DNA from: Prevotella sp.
GTDB lineage: Bacteria > Bacteroidota > Bacteroidia > Bacteroidales > Dysgonomonadaceae
Reading direction: 5' to 3'
Assembly: GCA_031263965.1 (NCBI GenBank)
Contig: JAISES010000340.1
Location: 1 to 15,385 of the forward strand
DNA length: 15,385 nt
The notes beneath the pieces are model-generated. The model did not search any database. It worked only from the letters and a program-made list of their open reading frames with translations, and was not told the origin of the DNA. The translations under genes were made by a program, and so were the position numbers. This document shows, one piece after another, positions 7,342-15,361 of the stretch. Positions within the stretch are counted from its first letter, which is position 1. Every line of letters begins with the position of its first letter.

Positions 7342-10300
7342 ATGGAATACAACTTTAAAGAAATTGAGAAACGTTGGCATCAATACTGGATCGACAACAA
7401 AACGTACAAGGTAACAGAAGATAAAAGCAAACCGAAATATTATGTGCTCGACATGTTCCCATATCCATCGGGAGCGGGGTTGCACGTAGGGCATCCTCTC
7501 GGATACATCGCATCCGACATTTACTCGCGCTACAAACGGCTGAACGGCTTTAATGTACTGCATCCGATGGGATACGATGCTTACGGGCTTCCTGCCGAAC
7601 AGTATGCCATACAAACGGGGCAGCATCCGGCTATTACCACGGCTCAAAATATAAACCGCTATCGTGAGCAGTTGGATAAGATAGGGTTCTCTTTCGATTG
7701 GAGTCGTGAGATACAGACTTGCGATCCCGGATATTATCGTTGGACGCAGTGGGCATTTGTTAAGATGTTCAACAGCTATTATTGCCGCGATGAGCAGCAG
7801 GCGCGTCCAATCGCCGAATTGATCAGCGTTTTTGAGATGCAGGGAACGAAAGGTATGAACATTGCTTGCAGCGAAGAACTGTCATTTACGGCTGAGGAGT
7901 GGAAAACTAAACCGGAAAAAGAACAACAAGAGATATTATTGAACTACCGCATCGCCTACCTGAGTGAAACTACCGTAAACTGGTGTGCCGCTTTGGGTAC
8001 GGTATTGGCAAACGATGAGGTGATAAACGGCTTATCGGAACGTGGAGGGTATCCTGTCGAGCAGCGCCTGATGCGCCAGTGGAGCTTGCGCGTGTCGGCA
8101 TATGCACAGCGTTTGCTCGATGGTTTGAACGCGATTGACTGGAGCGAATCGATAAAGGAAACACAACGCAACTGGATTGGCCGGAGCGAAGGCGCGGAAA
8201 TACACCTCCCCCTGGCCCCCTCCAAAAGAGGGGGGAGCAAGTTGCCCCCGAACCATACTGCAAATAAATTGGATTGGAATGCCAATATAGATAATGCCAA
8301 AGAGCAACGCAAAAATCCGACAGAAGCGGAAAACGCTTTGTGGCAAATGTTGCGTGGTAAAAATACCGGATATAAATTTCGCAGACAGCACCTTATAGAT
8401 CGTTTTATTGTTGATTTTGTATGTTTTGAAAAATCACTCGTTATAGAAGTGGATGGAGGTTATCATGATGATTTAGCTCAAAAAGAATATGACGAACAAC
8501 GTACAAAAATATTAGAAGAATTGGGTTACCATGTTCTCCGTTTCTCGAATGAAGAAGTTATCGGTAACACGGATGAAGTTCTATCTAAAATAAAATCATT
8601 TTGCGAAGCCAATACCCCCTCTTTTGGAGGGGGACAGGGGGAGGTGGTCGTATTTACCACCCGTGCCGATACAATATTTGGAGTAACATTTATGGTTTTA
8701 GCTCCGGAAAGTTTCTATACTTTACAAATAACAAAACCTGAGAAACTTACCGAAGTAGAGTTATACATTGAGGCTACAAAGCGCCGTACGGAACGGGATC
8801 GTTTGGTTGATAAAAAAGTTACAGGTGTATTTACCGGATCTTATGCCGTCAATCCATTGAATGGAGAAGAAATTCCTATCTGGGTATCAGACTATGTTCT
8901 TGCCGGATATGGAACAGGCGCTATTATGGCTGTTCCGGGACACGATAGTCGTGACCATGCTTTTGCCAAACATTTCGGCCTGCCCATTATCCCGTTGATC
9001 GAAGGCTGTGATGTGTCGGAAGAGAGTTTCGATGCCAAAGAAGGGATCATGATGAACTCCGGTTTCTTAAATGGATTAACAGTAAAAGAAGCTATTGTGA
9101 AAACAAAAGAATATATCCGTGACAATGATCTTGGCCGTATTAAGGTGAATTACCGTCTGCGAGATGCCATTTTCTCACGCCAACGCTATTGGGGCGAACC
9201 GTTCCCTGTCTACTATAAGGACGATATACCTTACATGTTGCCTTTGGATAAGTTGCCTCTGGAACTGCCTGAGGTAGATAAATACCTGCCTACCGAAACA
9301 GGCGAACCGCCGTTAGGGCGTGCAACCAAGTGGGCTTGGGATACCGTGAATGAAAAAGTAGTAGATGTCGCTTTAATCGACCGTAAAACAATATTCCCAT
9401 TGGAATTGAACACCATGCCGGGGTTTGCAGGTTCGTCCGCTTACTATTTGCGCTATATGGATCCTCATAATAATGAAAGATTAGTTTCGGTGGATAAAGA
9501 TGAATACTGGCGTAATGTAGACTTATACATCGGTGGAACGGAACATGCCACCGGGCACTTGATATATAGCCGTTTCTGGAATAAGTTTTTGTACGACACA
9601 GGTGTTTCGTGTGAGAACGAGCCTTTCAAAAAGCTGATTAATCAGGGAATGATACAGGGGCGGAGCAATTTTGTTTACCGTATCAACGGAACGAATAAAT
9701 TTGTGTCCTTGAATCTGAAAGATCAGTATGAAACAACAGAATTACACGTCGATGTAAATATTGTAAGCAATGATGTTCTTGATATAGAAGCGTTCAAAGC
9801 GTGGCGTCCTGAATTTGCAGATGCTGAATTTGTACTTGAAGATGGCAAATACATCTGTGGCTGGGCTGTAGAGAAGATGTCGAAATCGTACCATAATGTC
9901 GTTAATCCGGACTTGATGGTGGATAAATATGGCGCCGATACGCTCCGTATGTACGAGATGTTCTTAGGTCCGCTGGAATTGTCTAAACCTTGGGATACAA
10001 ACGGAGTTGACGGAGTTCACCGCTTCTTGCGTAAATTATGGAACTTGTTCTATAAAGGGGAAGAGTTTGCCGTAACAGACGAACAACCGACAAAAGATGA
10101 ATTGAAATCTCTTCATAAACTGATCAGGAAAGTATCGGCAGATATAGAGACTTTCTCATTCAACACATCCGTTTCTGCATTTATGATATGCGTAAACGAG
10201 CTTACATCTGCCAGATGCAGTAAAAAAGCTATCTTGCAGGAATTGCTTGTTTTATTGGCTCCTTTTGCTCCTTTCGTATCGGAAGAATTATGGCATGCGC

Positions 10301-10554
10301 TCGGAAATACAACGTCGATTTGTGATGCTGAATGGCCTGCATTCAATGAAGAATATTTAGCAGAAGATTCATTTAAATATGGAGTGGCATTTAACGGTAA
10401 AGTGCGCTTTGAACTGGAATTTCCGGCCGAAGCGGTACAGGCAGAAGTGGAGAAAGCCGTGCTGAGCCACGAATCGGCTCAAAAATGGCTTGATGGGAAA
10501 ATGCCTAAGAAAGTTATTTTTGTCCCTAAAAAGATGATTAATGTTGTCCTTTAA
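7342..10554 (+). CDS. leuS: Leucyl-tRNA synthetase with an in-frame nuclease-like insert
   Basis: LeuRS charges tRNA-Leu with leucine using ATP. The class I signatures are present: HVGH (residues 48-51, the HIGH motif) and KMSKS (845-849). The CP1 editing domain has its T-rich peptide FTTRADT (438-444) and [10 protein letters not shown], in which Asp538 matches the conserved editing Asp. At 1070 residues the protein is about 125 longer than the roughly 940 I recall for Bacteroidetes LeuRS. The excess is a foreign block at residues 288-435, between SEGAEI and VVFTTRAD, encoding a DUF559-type domain between inverted repeats (separate entries). The rest reads as an intact enzyme without frameshift, and an organism is expected to have one leuS, so it is probably functional. 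A -7 box lies upstream; yitT follows after 24 bp. The start is fixed by the usual [12 protein letters not shown] opening. Confidence 0.97.
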   Translation: MEYNFKEIEKRWHQYWIDNKTYKVTEDKSKPKYYVLDMFPYPSGAGLHVGHPLGYIASDIYSRYKRLNGFNVLHPMGYDAYGLPAEQYAIQTGQHPAITTAQNINRYREQLDKIGFSFDWSREIQTCDPGYYRWTQWAFVKMFNSYYCRDEQQARPIAELISVFEMQGTKGMNIACSEELSFTAEEWKTKPEKEQQEILLNYRIAYLSETTVNWCAALGTVLANDEVINGLSERGGYPVEQRLMRQWSLRVSAYAQRLLDGLNAIDWSESIKETQRNWIGRSEGAEIHLPLAPSKRGGSKLPPNHTANKLDWNANIDNAKEQRKNPTEAENALWQMLRGKNTGYKFRRQHLIDRFIVDFVCFEKSLVIEVDGGYHDDLAQKEYDEQRTKILEELGYHVLRFSNEEVIGNTDEVLSKIKSFCEANTPSFGGGQGEVVVFTTRADTIFGVTFMVLAPESFYTLQITKPEKLTEVELYIEATKRRTERDRLVDKKVTGVFTGSYAVNPLNGEEIPIWVSDYVLAGYGTGAIMAVPGHDSRDHAFAKHFGLPIIPLIEGCDVSEESFDAKEGIMMNSGFLNGLTVKEAIVKTKEYIRDNDLGRIKVNYRLRDAIFSRQRYWGEPFPVYYKDDIPYMLPLDKLPLELPEVDKYLPTETGEPPLGRATKWAWDTVNEKVVDVALIDRKTIFPLELNTMPGFAGSSAYYLRYMDPHNNERLVSVDKDEYWRNVDLYIGGTEHATGHLIYSRFWNKFLYDTGVSCENEPFKKLINQGMIQGRSNFVYRINGTNKFVSLNLKDQYETTELHVDVNIVSNDVLDIEAFKAWRPEFADAEFVLEDGKYICGWAVEKMSKSYHNVVNPDLMVDKYGADTLRMYEMFLGPLELSKPWDTNGVDGVHRFLRKLWNLFYKGEEFAVTDEQPTKDELKSLHKLIRKVSADIETFSFNTSVSAFMICVNELTSARCSKKAILQELLVLLAPFAPFVSEELWHALGNTTSICDAEWPAFNEEYLAEDSFKYGVAFNGKVRFELEFPAEAVQAEVEKAVLSHESAQKWLDGKMPKKVIFVPKKMINVVL
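8203..8234. repeat. Left inverted repeat of the leuS insert
   Basis: These 32 bases match the reverse complement of 8615-8646 at 31 positions; the only difference is position 13 of the arm. The inner half also folds on itself: CCCCCTC (8216-8222) pairs with GAGGGGG (8228-8234) around the loop CAAAA. In the leuS frame the arm is translated as [11 protein letters not shown]. Confidence 0.95.
8615..8646. repeat. Right inverted repeat of the leuS insert
   Basis: This is the partner of 8203-8234. Its own hairpin is CCCCCTC (8615-8621), loop TTTTG, GAGGGGG (8627-8633). In the leuS frame it is translated as [10 protein letters not shown] and leads directly into the native strand VVFTTRAD of the editing domain. 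Confidence 0.95.
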
Positions 10555-10578
10555 ATATACTCTGAAAAATATAGAGAT

Positions 10579-11442
10579 ATGCCTAAGCGTTATTTAAAAG
10601 AATTTTATTGGAAAGACTATGCGTTGATATTCGTAGGCCTGGCAATTTATGCAATCGGGTTGATAGGTTTTATTAAACCGGTGGGTATTGTAACCGGAGG
10701 GTTGACGGGTATCGCCCTGCTTGTGGAGTATGCTTCGGATATTCCTTTGCAGTATACCTATTTTCTCACCAACTGCGCGTTGCTGGTTGTAGCGTTAAAA
10801 CTGCTGGGTTTGAAGTTCATGATCAAAACCATCTATGGGGTAATTACCCTTACCTGCCTGCTCACCCTTTGCCAGATGTTAATTAAGGAACCGATCGTGA
10901 AAGACGAACCTTTACTGTCGGGGGTTGTCGGAGCCATGATGTGCGGGGTAGGCATCGGATTGGTTTTCAGCTCGAACGGCAGCACCGGAGGGACGGACAT
11001 TGTAGTTGCGCTTATCAATAAGTATAAAAATATCGCCTTCGGGCGGGGAATGCTCCTTTGCGACTTTGTTATCATTTCCGGTTCGTACTTCCTGCTCCAC
11101 GATTACCAGAAGATTGTGTACGCCCTGATTGTGATGGGAGTAATGACCTACTGCATCGATATGGTGATAAATGGTTTCAGGCAGTCGGTGCAGATACTTG
11201 TGTTTTCCGAAAAATACGATACGATAGCTACGGTTATCAACAAGGAGTTGCACAGGGGCTGCACTATTCTGGATGGGACGGGCTGGTACACAAAAAAGCC
11301 GACAAAAGTAATCATTGTCCTGGCAAAGCGCACCGAGGCTATCGAAATATTCAGGCTGGTAAAAAGTATCGATGAAAAGGCGTTTATTTCGCAAAGCACC
11401 GTGCGGGGCGTTTACGGAGAGGGTTTTGACAAAATAAGATAG
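10579..11442 (+). CDS. YitT family membrane protein
   Basis: The 287-residue product has the YitT arrangement. An N-terminal membrane domain (about 13-205) has roughly five to six helices with glycine-rich signatures FIKPVGIVTGGLTGIALL and FSSNGSTGGTDIVVALI. A C-terminal soluble DUF2179 domain (about 220-283) has LHRGCTILDGTGWYTKKPTK and ISQSTVRGVYGEGF. The biochemical role of the family is unsettled; transport has been proposed because of the paired glycine-rich membrane motifs. It starts 24 bp after leuS and ends 3 bp before the glycosyltransferase gene, so it sits in a leuS-led transcript. I recall leuS next to yitT as a common pair in Bacteroidales, which supports the call and suggests an old arrangement rather than a recent insertion. 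Confidence 0.92.
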   Translation: MPKRYLKEFYWKDYALIFVGLAIYAIGLIGFIKPVGIVTGGLTGIALLVEYASDIPLQYTYFLTNCALLVVALKLLGLKFMIKTIYGVITLTCLLTLCQMLIKEPIVKDEPLLSGVVGAMMCGVGIGLVFSSNGSTGGTDIVVALINKYKNIAFGRGMLLCDFVIISGSYFLLHDYQKIVYALIVMGVMTYCIDMVINGFRQSVQILVFSEKYDTIATVINKELHRGCTILDGTGWYTKKPTKVIIVLAKRTEAIEIFRLVKSIDEKAFISQSTVRGVYGEGFDKIR

Positions 11443-11445
11443 CCT

Positions 11446-13095
11446 ATGGCTTTTAACGCGTCTTACATTGTATTGATTTTTTTCTGGATTTTAGTATTAT
11501 TATTTAACCGGAAAGAAATTAAATATGCAAATACACTTACGTCCTCTGACAGGAGGTATATTTATTGGTCGCAGATTATAATTTTCCTGGGAGTTCTTTT
11601 CCGGACTATATATTTATCTTCTTTTCCGGCAGGCGTTTTCCCCGATGAGGCTATTAATGGTTACGACTCGTGGTGCCTTGCCAATTATGGAGTAGACCAG
11701 CATCTTTCATATTATCCCGTTTATTTGCGCTCGTGGGGTAGCGGACAGAGCGCTTTATATGCTTATTTGGGGATTCCGTTTATCAAGCTGTTCGGTCTGT
11801 CGTCCGGCGTATACAGGCTGCCAATGGCGCTTATTAGTTGTACCTCCATTATTGTTTTCTATTATACCTTCAGAAGATATAGCCGGAATTACCTGTTGGT
11901 TTTTGTTGTTGTCCTGATCTTCTTTCTCAACCCGTGGCATATTATGAAAAGCCGGTGGGCATTGGACTGTAATCTGGCCCCGGATTTTATTCTGTTGGGA
12001 ATCTCGTTAATTATATTGGGCTATCATGCCCTTTCGGAAAGAAAGCAATCTTTATATTATGCAACCGGTTGTATTTTCTTTGTGTTAGCAGCTTACTCCT
12101 ATGGGGTAGGTTGGTTTATGCTTCCGTTCCTTGTTTTATTTCTTGGAATCTATTTATATAAAAAGAAGAAAATAAAGATTTGCCAAATAGGGTTTTGCAT
12201 TGTTGCGATGACGGCCTTAGCCTTTCCCCTTATTCTCTTTGCCCTGAATCTGGCTTCAGGCGGCGAACAATACCAACTGGGTATAATTACTATTACGCAA
12301 CTGAAAGAAAGCAGGCATGCTGCAACGACGCTGTTAGATGGGGGAAATATATTTCTCTTTGTTTGGGACGCGTTCCGCTTGATTGTAGTAGGTGACGATA
12401 AGCTTGTATGGAATAGTTTCAGATATATAGGCCAATTTTATAATATTTTGGGTATCCCGTTTTTTATATTGGCGTATGTTCAACTGATCAAAAAGAAAAG
12501 CTTTAATCTTTTCGATATCGTATTTACTATATGGCTCATAGCGTCTTTCCCTATTATATTAACGGTGGGAGCAAATACCAACCATTGGAATATACTGTGG
12601 TTTCCGGTTATTTATTTTGTCGCTCGCGGACTTGCGTTTCGCATTGAAAAGGGCAGATGGGCAAAAACTGTTGCAATATCTCTTATTGGTTTGCTGACAG
12701 TTATCTTTACCGTGAAATATATTTGTTTTTTTAACGAAAAAAATCCTGTTAACAACTGGTTTGCCAAGGGAATAGAACAACATATCCGGTTTGTAGGGCA
12801 AAAAGGCTTCGATAAGGTTTATTATCCCTCAGATATAGTTCATGTTACTTCCTTATTTTACTCACCTGTCAGTCCGTATCTGTTTGATAAGACAAAAGAA
12901 CCCAAAGAGGCGGGTATGCCTATCGAACACATGAAAAAGTATTCGAATAATTATTTCTGTTTGCCCGGACAAATATTACCCCTCCCAAAAACGGCTTATA
13001 TTATACCGAACCGTGATCTGGAAAAGTACGTTATAGAGTATGATAAATTCAACGTAGACAGGGGAGACCTGTATACATTATTCTGGACAGATTAA
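11446..13095 (+). CDS. GT-C fold glycosyltransferase, family 39 (PMT/ArnT-like)
   Basis: This 549-residue polytopic protein has about ten hydrophobic helices. The first extracytoplasmic loop holds FPDEAINGYDS with Asp67-Glu68, the acidic motif at the catalytic site of GT-C enzymes of the PMT/ArnT type. Further family-like features are the loop YYPVYLRSWGSGQSALYAYLG and the helix pair ending FFLNPWHIMKSRWALDCN, followed by a long membrane region and a soluble C-terminal part (about 430-549). Such enzymes take a sugar from a polyprenyl-phosphate carrier and move it to a protein, lipid A or another envelope acceptor on the outer face of the inner membrane. Sugar and acceptor cannot be read from the sequence. 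It begins 3 bp after yitT and ends 13 bp before the DUF3667 gene, so the genes are probably co-transcribed. Confidence 0.83.
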   Translation: MAFNASYIVLIFFWILVLLFNRKEIKYANTLTSSDRRYIYWSQIIIFLGVLFRTIYLSSFPAGVFPDEAINGYDSWCLANYGVDQHLSYYPVYLRSWGSGQSALYAYLGIPFIKLFGLSSGVYRLPMALISCTSIIVFYYTFRRYSRNYLLVFVVVLIFFLNPWHIMKSRWALDCNLAPDFILLGISLIILGYHALSERKQSLYYATGCIFFVLAAYSYGVGWFMLPFLVLFLGIYLYKKKKIKICQIGFCIVAMTALAFPLILFALNLASGGEQYQLGIITITQLKESRHAATTLLDGGNIFLFVWDAFRLIVVGDDKLVWNSFRYIGQFYNILGIPFFILAYVQLIKKKSFNLFDIVFTIWLIASFPIILTVGANTNHWNILWFPVIYFVARGLAFRIEKGRWAKTVAISLIGLLTVIFTVKYICFFNEKNPVNNWFAKGIEQHIRFVGQKGFDKVYYPSDIVHVTSLFYSPVSPYLFDKTKEPKEAGMPIEHMKKYSNNYFCLPGQILPLPKTAYIIPNRDLEKYVIEYDKFNVDRGDLYTLFWTD

Positions 13096-13108
13096 TCGTT
13101 TATATCAA

Positions 13109-13849
13109 ATGAACAAGAACTGCAAAAACTGCGGTGAATCCGTAGAACATAACTATTGTAGCAACTGCGGACAATCTATTGAAACCGGAAGGATTAATTT
13201 ACATTATTTGTCTCACGAGATTCAACATAGTGTCCTGCATGTCGATCGGGGTATCCTCTATACTATTAAAGAATTGCTTATAAGACCGGGGCATACCATA
13301 AAAAACTATCTGGACGGGAAAAGAGTGAATTACTTCAAACCATTTGCTTTCGTCATCATACTGGGCACATTATATGGTTTTATTGCTCATTTTTTCAATG
13401 CGTATCCCGAAAGTAGCCTGATACCGGATGATGCTGATATTGAAGCCGCTGAGTATAATAAGATGGCTCTAGAATGGATATATGGACATTATTCTGTGGT
13501 GATGCTGACCCTGACTCCCATCATAGCCTTATCTTCTTATCTGGTTTTCAGGAAGAGCATTTATAATTATTTTGAACATCTCATTATGTATTCTTATATA
13601 GTAGGTATTCAGATACTCATATTGCTTGTCGGCTACATCTTCTACTATAATTTTTCTTCAGTCTGGTTTGTTGTTATAACGTCTTTCTTAAGCCTTTGCT
13701 ATAATGTATGGGTTCTGATTCAGATATTCAGTAAGGGATATTGGCCTAAAACAATGATAAGAGCATCTGTTAGTCTTTTTCTGGCTTTTGTTTTAACTCT
13801 TTTTGTTTCAACGGCGATCGGCGTATTTTTTCAACTTTTTTATAGATAA
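13109..13849 (+). CDS. DUF3667 family zinc-ribbon membrane protein
   Basis: The 246-residue product opens with a four-Cys zinc ribbon: Cys5, Cys8, Cys17 and Cys20 in CKNCG...YCSNCG. A conserved cytoplasmic segment follows (about 32-80), including GRINLHYLSHEIQHSVLHVD and the pattern TIKNYLDGKRVNYFKPFAF, which is typical of DUF3667 proteins of Bacteroidetes. Five membrane helices then follow at about 76-96, 128-147, 160-180, 184-206 and 218-242. The function of the family is not known. The gene is 13 bp after the glycosyltransferase and is the last of the plus-strand run; a repeat element lies after it and no clear terminator was seen. Confidence 0.88.
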   Translation: MNKNCKNCGESVEHNYCSNCGQSIETGRINLHYLSHEIQHSVLHVDRGILYTIKELLIRPGHTIKNYLDGKRVNYFKPFAFVIILGTLYGFIAHFFNAYPESSLIPDDADIEAAEYNKMALEWIYGHYSVVMLTLTPIIALSSYLVFRKSIYNYFEHLIMYSYIVGIQILILLVGYIFYYNFSSVWFVVITSFLSLCYNVWVLIQIFSKGYWPKTMIRASVSLFLAFVLTLFVSTAIGVFFQLFYR

Positions 13850-13950
13850 TTTTAGTATAGCTTTATTATTGACTGATGTTACGCTATATCGGAACAAACA
13901 CCGAAAAATATTATCATTCCATATCCTTGTCCTTTTTTCTTTCTCTTACC

Positions 13951-14071
13951 CGTCATTGCGAGCCTGAAAGGCGAAGCAATCCAAAAATTGGCCGGTTAGC
14001 GGTAGGGGCAGTCCTTTGTGGCTGCCCGAAAAGATATAACCGGATGCTTCGGGTAAACCCTCGCAATGACG
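13951..14071. repeat. Hairpin-armed dispersed repeat, copy 3 (core inverted relative to copy 1)
   Basis: The 121-bp element has a left arm at 13951-13982 (CGTCATTGCGA ... GAAGCAATCC) and a right arm at 14042-14071, nearly identical to the right arm of copy 1 with one base missing. The left-arm inner stem is GCCT/AGGC. The 59-bp core (13983-14041) equals the reverse complement of the copy 1 core at 54 of 59 positions, although both arms are in the same orientation as in copy 1. It fills most of the 301-bp gap between the convergent DUF3667 and M20 genes. In the remaining 14072-14150 nothing clear was found. Confidence 0.88.
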
Positions 14072-14150
14072 CGAGAAATTAAACACAGACCGGTATTCTT
14101 TAATCGCGTTACCCATAGATTTACGGCTTCAGCAATCTGACAGCGAACCG

Positions 14151-15266
14151 TCAGGGACGTAATCCGTCCAGCAGTTTGACATACAGTTCTATCGCTTCCC
14201 GTATTTCACTCAGTAAGATATATTCGTTCGCCGTATGCGATCTGGCAGAATCTCCCGGTCCCATTTTCAGCGTTGGAAAGGGCATAAATGTTTGATCCGA
14301 CAAAGTTGGCGATCCGTAAGGCGTTTTCCCTGTCATAACAGCGCGTTGAACAAATGGGTTCTCCAATGCAATCCGCGAAGAATTCAGGCGGAAAGACCGG
14401 GGTTTGACCTCACAGTCCGTATGTTTGTCTATTATGTTATATAGCTCCTCGTTGCTATATAGCTCGTTGCTTCTTACATCTACCACAAAGTCACACTTAT
14501 CGGGTACAACGTTGTGCTGCGTACCTGCATTTATCATGCTGACGGTCATTTTTACAGGGCCGAGCAGTTCGCTTACTCCGGGAAAAGCATATGTCCGGAA
14601 CCATTCTATGTCTTTTATTGCTTTATAGATGGCATTGTCGCCTTCATTCCGGGCCGCGTGTCCTGCTTTGCCATGAGCTGTGCAGTCGAGAACTAAAAGT
14701 CCTTTTTCGGCAATAGCCGGATTCATCTGCGTGGGCTCGCCTACAATGCCGAAAGCTATTTCCGGTAATTCGGGAATCATCGCTTCGGCTCCGCCATTTC
14801 CGGAGACTTCTTCTTCACATGTAGCCAGAAAGATGAGGTTATAATCCTGTTTTTTGCTTGTCAGTATCAGAAAAGCATGCATCAGTGAAATTAAGCCGGC
14901 TCCCGCATCGTTGCTACCTAATCCATAAAGGATATCGCCGTCTTCTTCCGGTGAAAACGGGTCTTTTGTCCATCCCGATACAGGGCGTACAGTATCCATG
15001 TGCGAATTGAGCAGGATGGTCGGTTTTACCGGATCAAAATCCTTGTTCCGTACCCAAATATTATTTCCTTTCCGTTTTGGCTCAAAGCCATATTTTTTAA
15101 TATATTCTTCGATGATCAGGGCAACATCATGTTCTTCCCTGCTGAACGAAGGAGTGCTTATCATTTCTTTCAGCAAATCTATGGCATTGTAGTATAGGGC
15201 GTCTATATCCGGACTCATATATTTTATTTCTTTTTCATGCGAGATAAGTAATGAAAACAATTTCAT
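14151..15266 (-). CDS. argE: M20 family amidohydrolase, ArgE-type (acetyl-/succinyl-ornithine or -citrulline deacylase)
   Basis: This 371-residue protein has the zinc amidohydrolase plan with a dimerisation domain in the middle (about 190-300). Metal and catalytic residues are visible: His89 and Asp91 in SHMDTV, Asp120 in GLGSNDAGAG, Glu152-Glu153 in CEEEVSG, Glu177 in GEPT, and His344 in SARSHTANE. ArgE-type enzymes remove the N-acyl group from an arginine precursor. In Bacteroides-type arginine synthesis the precursor is reported to be N-succinyl-citrulline, so that substrate is plausible. DapE or another M20 peptidase cannot be excluded because no other arginine gene is in the window. A second start at Met17 (15216-15218, MSPDIDALYY) fits the usual family N-terminus better and follows an A-rich stretch with GAAAAAGAAAT, so the true protein may have 355 residues. 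Confidence 0.85.
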   Translation of the reverse strand: MKLFSLLISHEKEIKYMSPDIDALYYNAIDLLKEMISTPSFSREEHDVALIIEEYIKKYGFEPKRKGNNIWVRNKDFDPVKPTILLNSHMDTVRPVSGWTKDPFSPEEDGDILYGLGSNDAGAGLISLMHAFLILTSKKQDYNLIFLATCEEEVSGNGGAEAMIPELPEIAFGIVGEPTQMNPAIAEKGLLVLDCTAHGKAGHAARNEGDNAIYKAIKDIEWFRTYAFPGVSELLGPVKMTVSMINAGTQHNVVPDKCDFVVDVRSNELYSNEELYNIIDKHTDCEVKPRSFRLNSSRIALENPFVQRAVMTGKTPYGSPTLSDQTFMPFPTLKMGPGDSARSHTANEYILLSEIREAIELYVKLLDGLRP

Positions 15267-15286
15267 GCGACATTATTTTCGTTTTT

Positions 15287-15361
15287 GTCATGCTGACGGA
15301 AGGAAGCATCTCGTGTATATTTTGTTTTGGAGAAACGAGATCCTTCGTTCCTCAGGATGAC
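15287..15361. repeat. Hairpin-armed dispersed repeat, second family
   Basis: This 75-bp inverted pair runs from GTCATGCTGA (15287-15296) to TCAGGATGAC (15352-15361). Each arm folds alone: ATGCT (15290-15294) with AGCAT (15305-15309), and ATCCT (15340-15344) with AGGAT (15354-15358), each with GA/GA (or the complement TC/TC) next to the stem. It lies 20 bp beyond the longer start of the minus-strand M20 gene. Nothing else was recognised in 15362-15385. The motif is familiar from memory as another repeat dispersed in bacterial genomes. Confidence 0.78.

Larger units (their letters stand above)
8203..8646 (+). mobile_element. DUF559 nuclease-like domain element inserted in frame in leuS
   Basis: This 444-bp block (148 codons) is bounded by 32-bp inverted repeats and carries no stop codon in the leuS frame. 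Between the arms it encodes a domain (LeuRS residues about 300-424) of the DUF559/Vsr-like endonuclease type. Motifs in order are [13 protein letters not shown] with Glu330, KFRRQ (345-349), FIVDF with Asp358, IEVDGGYH with Glu369 and Asp371, and a closing helix-strand [16 protein letters not shown] (387-402). These fit a PD-(D/E)XK-type active site, so nuclease activity is possible but unproven. There is no Cys/Ser at the start and no His-Asn-Cys at the end, so it is not an intein. No target-site duplication is evident. It may move with its flanking palindromes like a REP element with its own enzyme; that is inference. The host gene's frame is kept exactly. Confidence 0.85.

Noticed and set aside
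7956..8391. Minus-strand open frames of 97-119 residues opposite leuS
   Set aside because: They overlap the plus-strand LeuRS frame and its insert, whose motifs are clear; the minus-strand products show no recognisable domain.
8203..8646. The leuS insert as an intein or a self-splicing intron
   Set aside because: No Cys/Ser at the start and no His-Asn followed by Cys/Ser/Thr at the end are seen. The block lacks intein blocks and has an open frame through its arms, unlike a group I or II intron.
13876..14082. 68-residue open frame on the plus strand after the DUF3667 gene
   Set aside because: Most of it is translated repeat copy 3, and its C-terminal half echoes the frame across copy 1; this is a by-product of the repeat.
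14137..14154. CTGAC/GTCAG hairpin at the end of the M20 gene as a terminator
   Set aside because: The stem is only 5 bp, no T-run follows on either strand, and it overlaps the stop codon.
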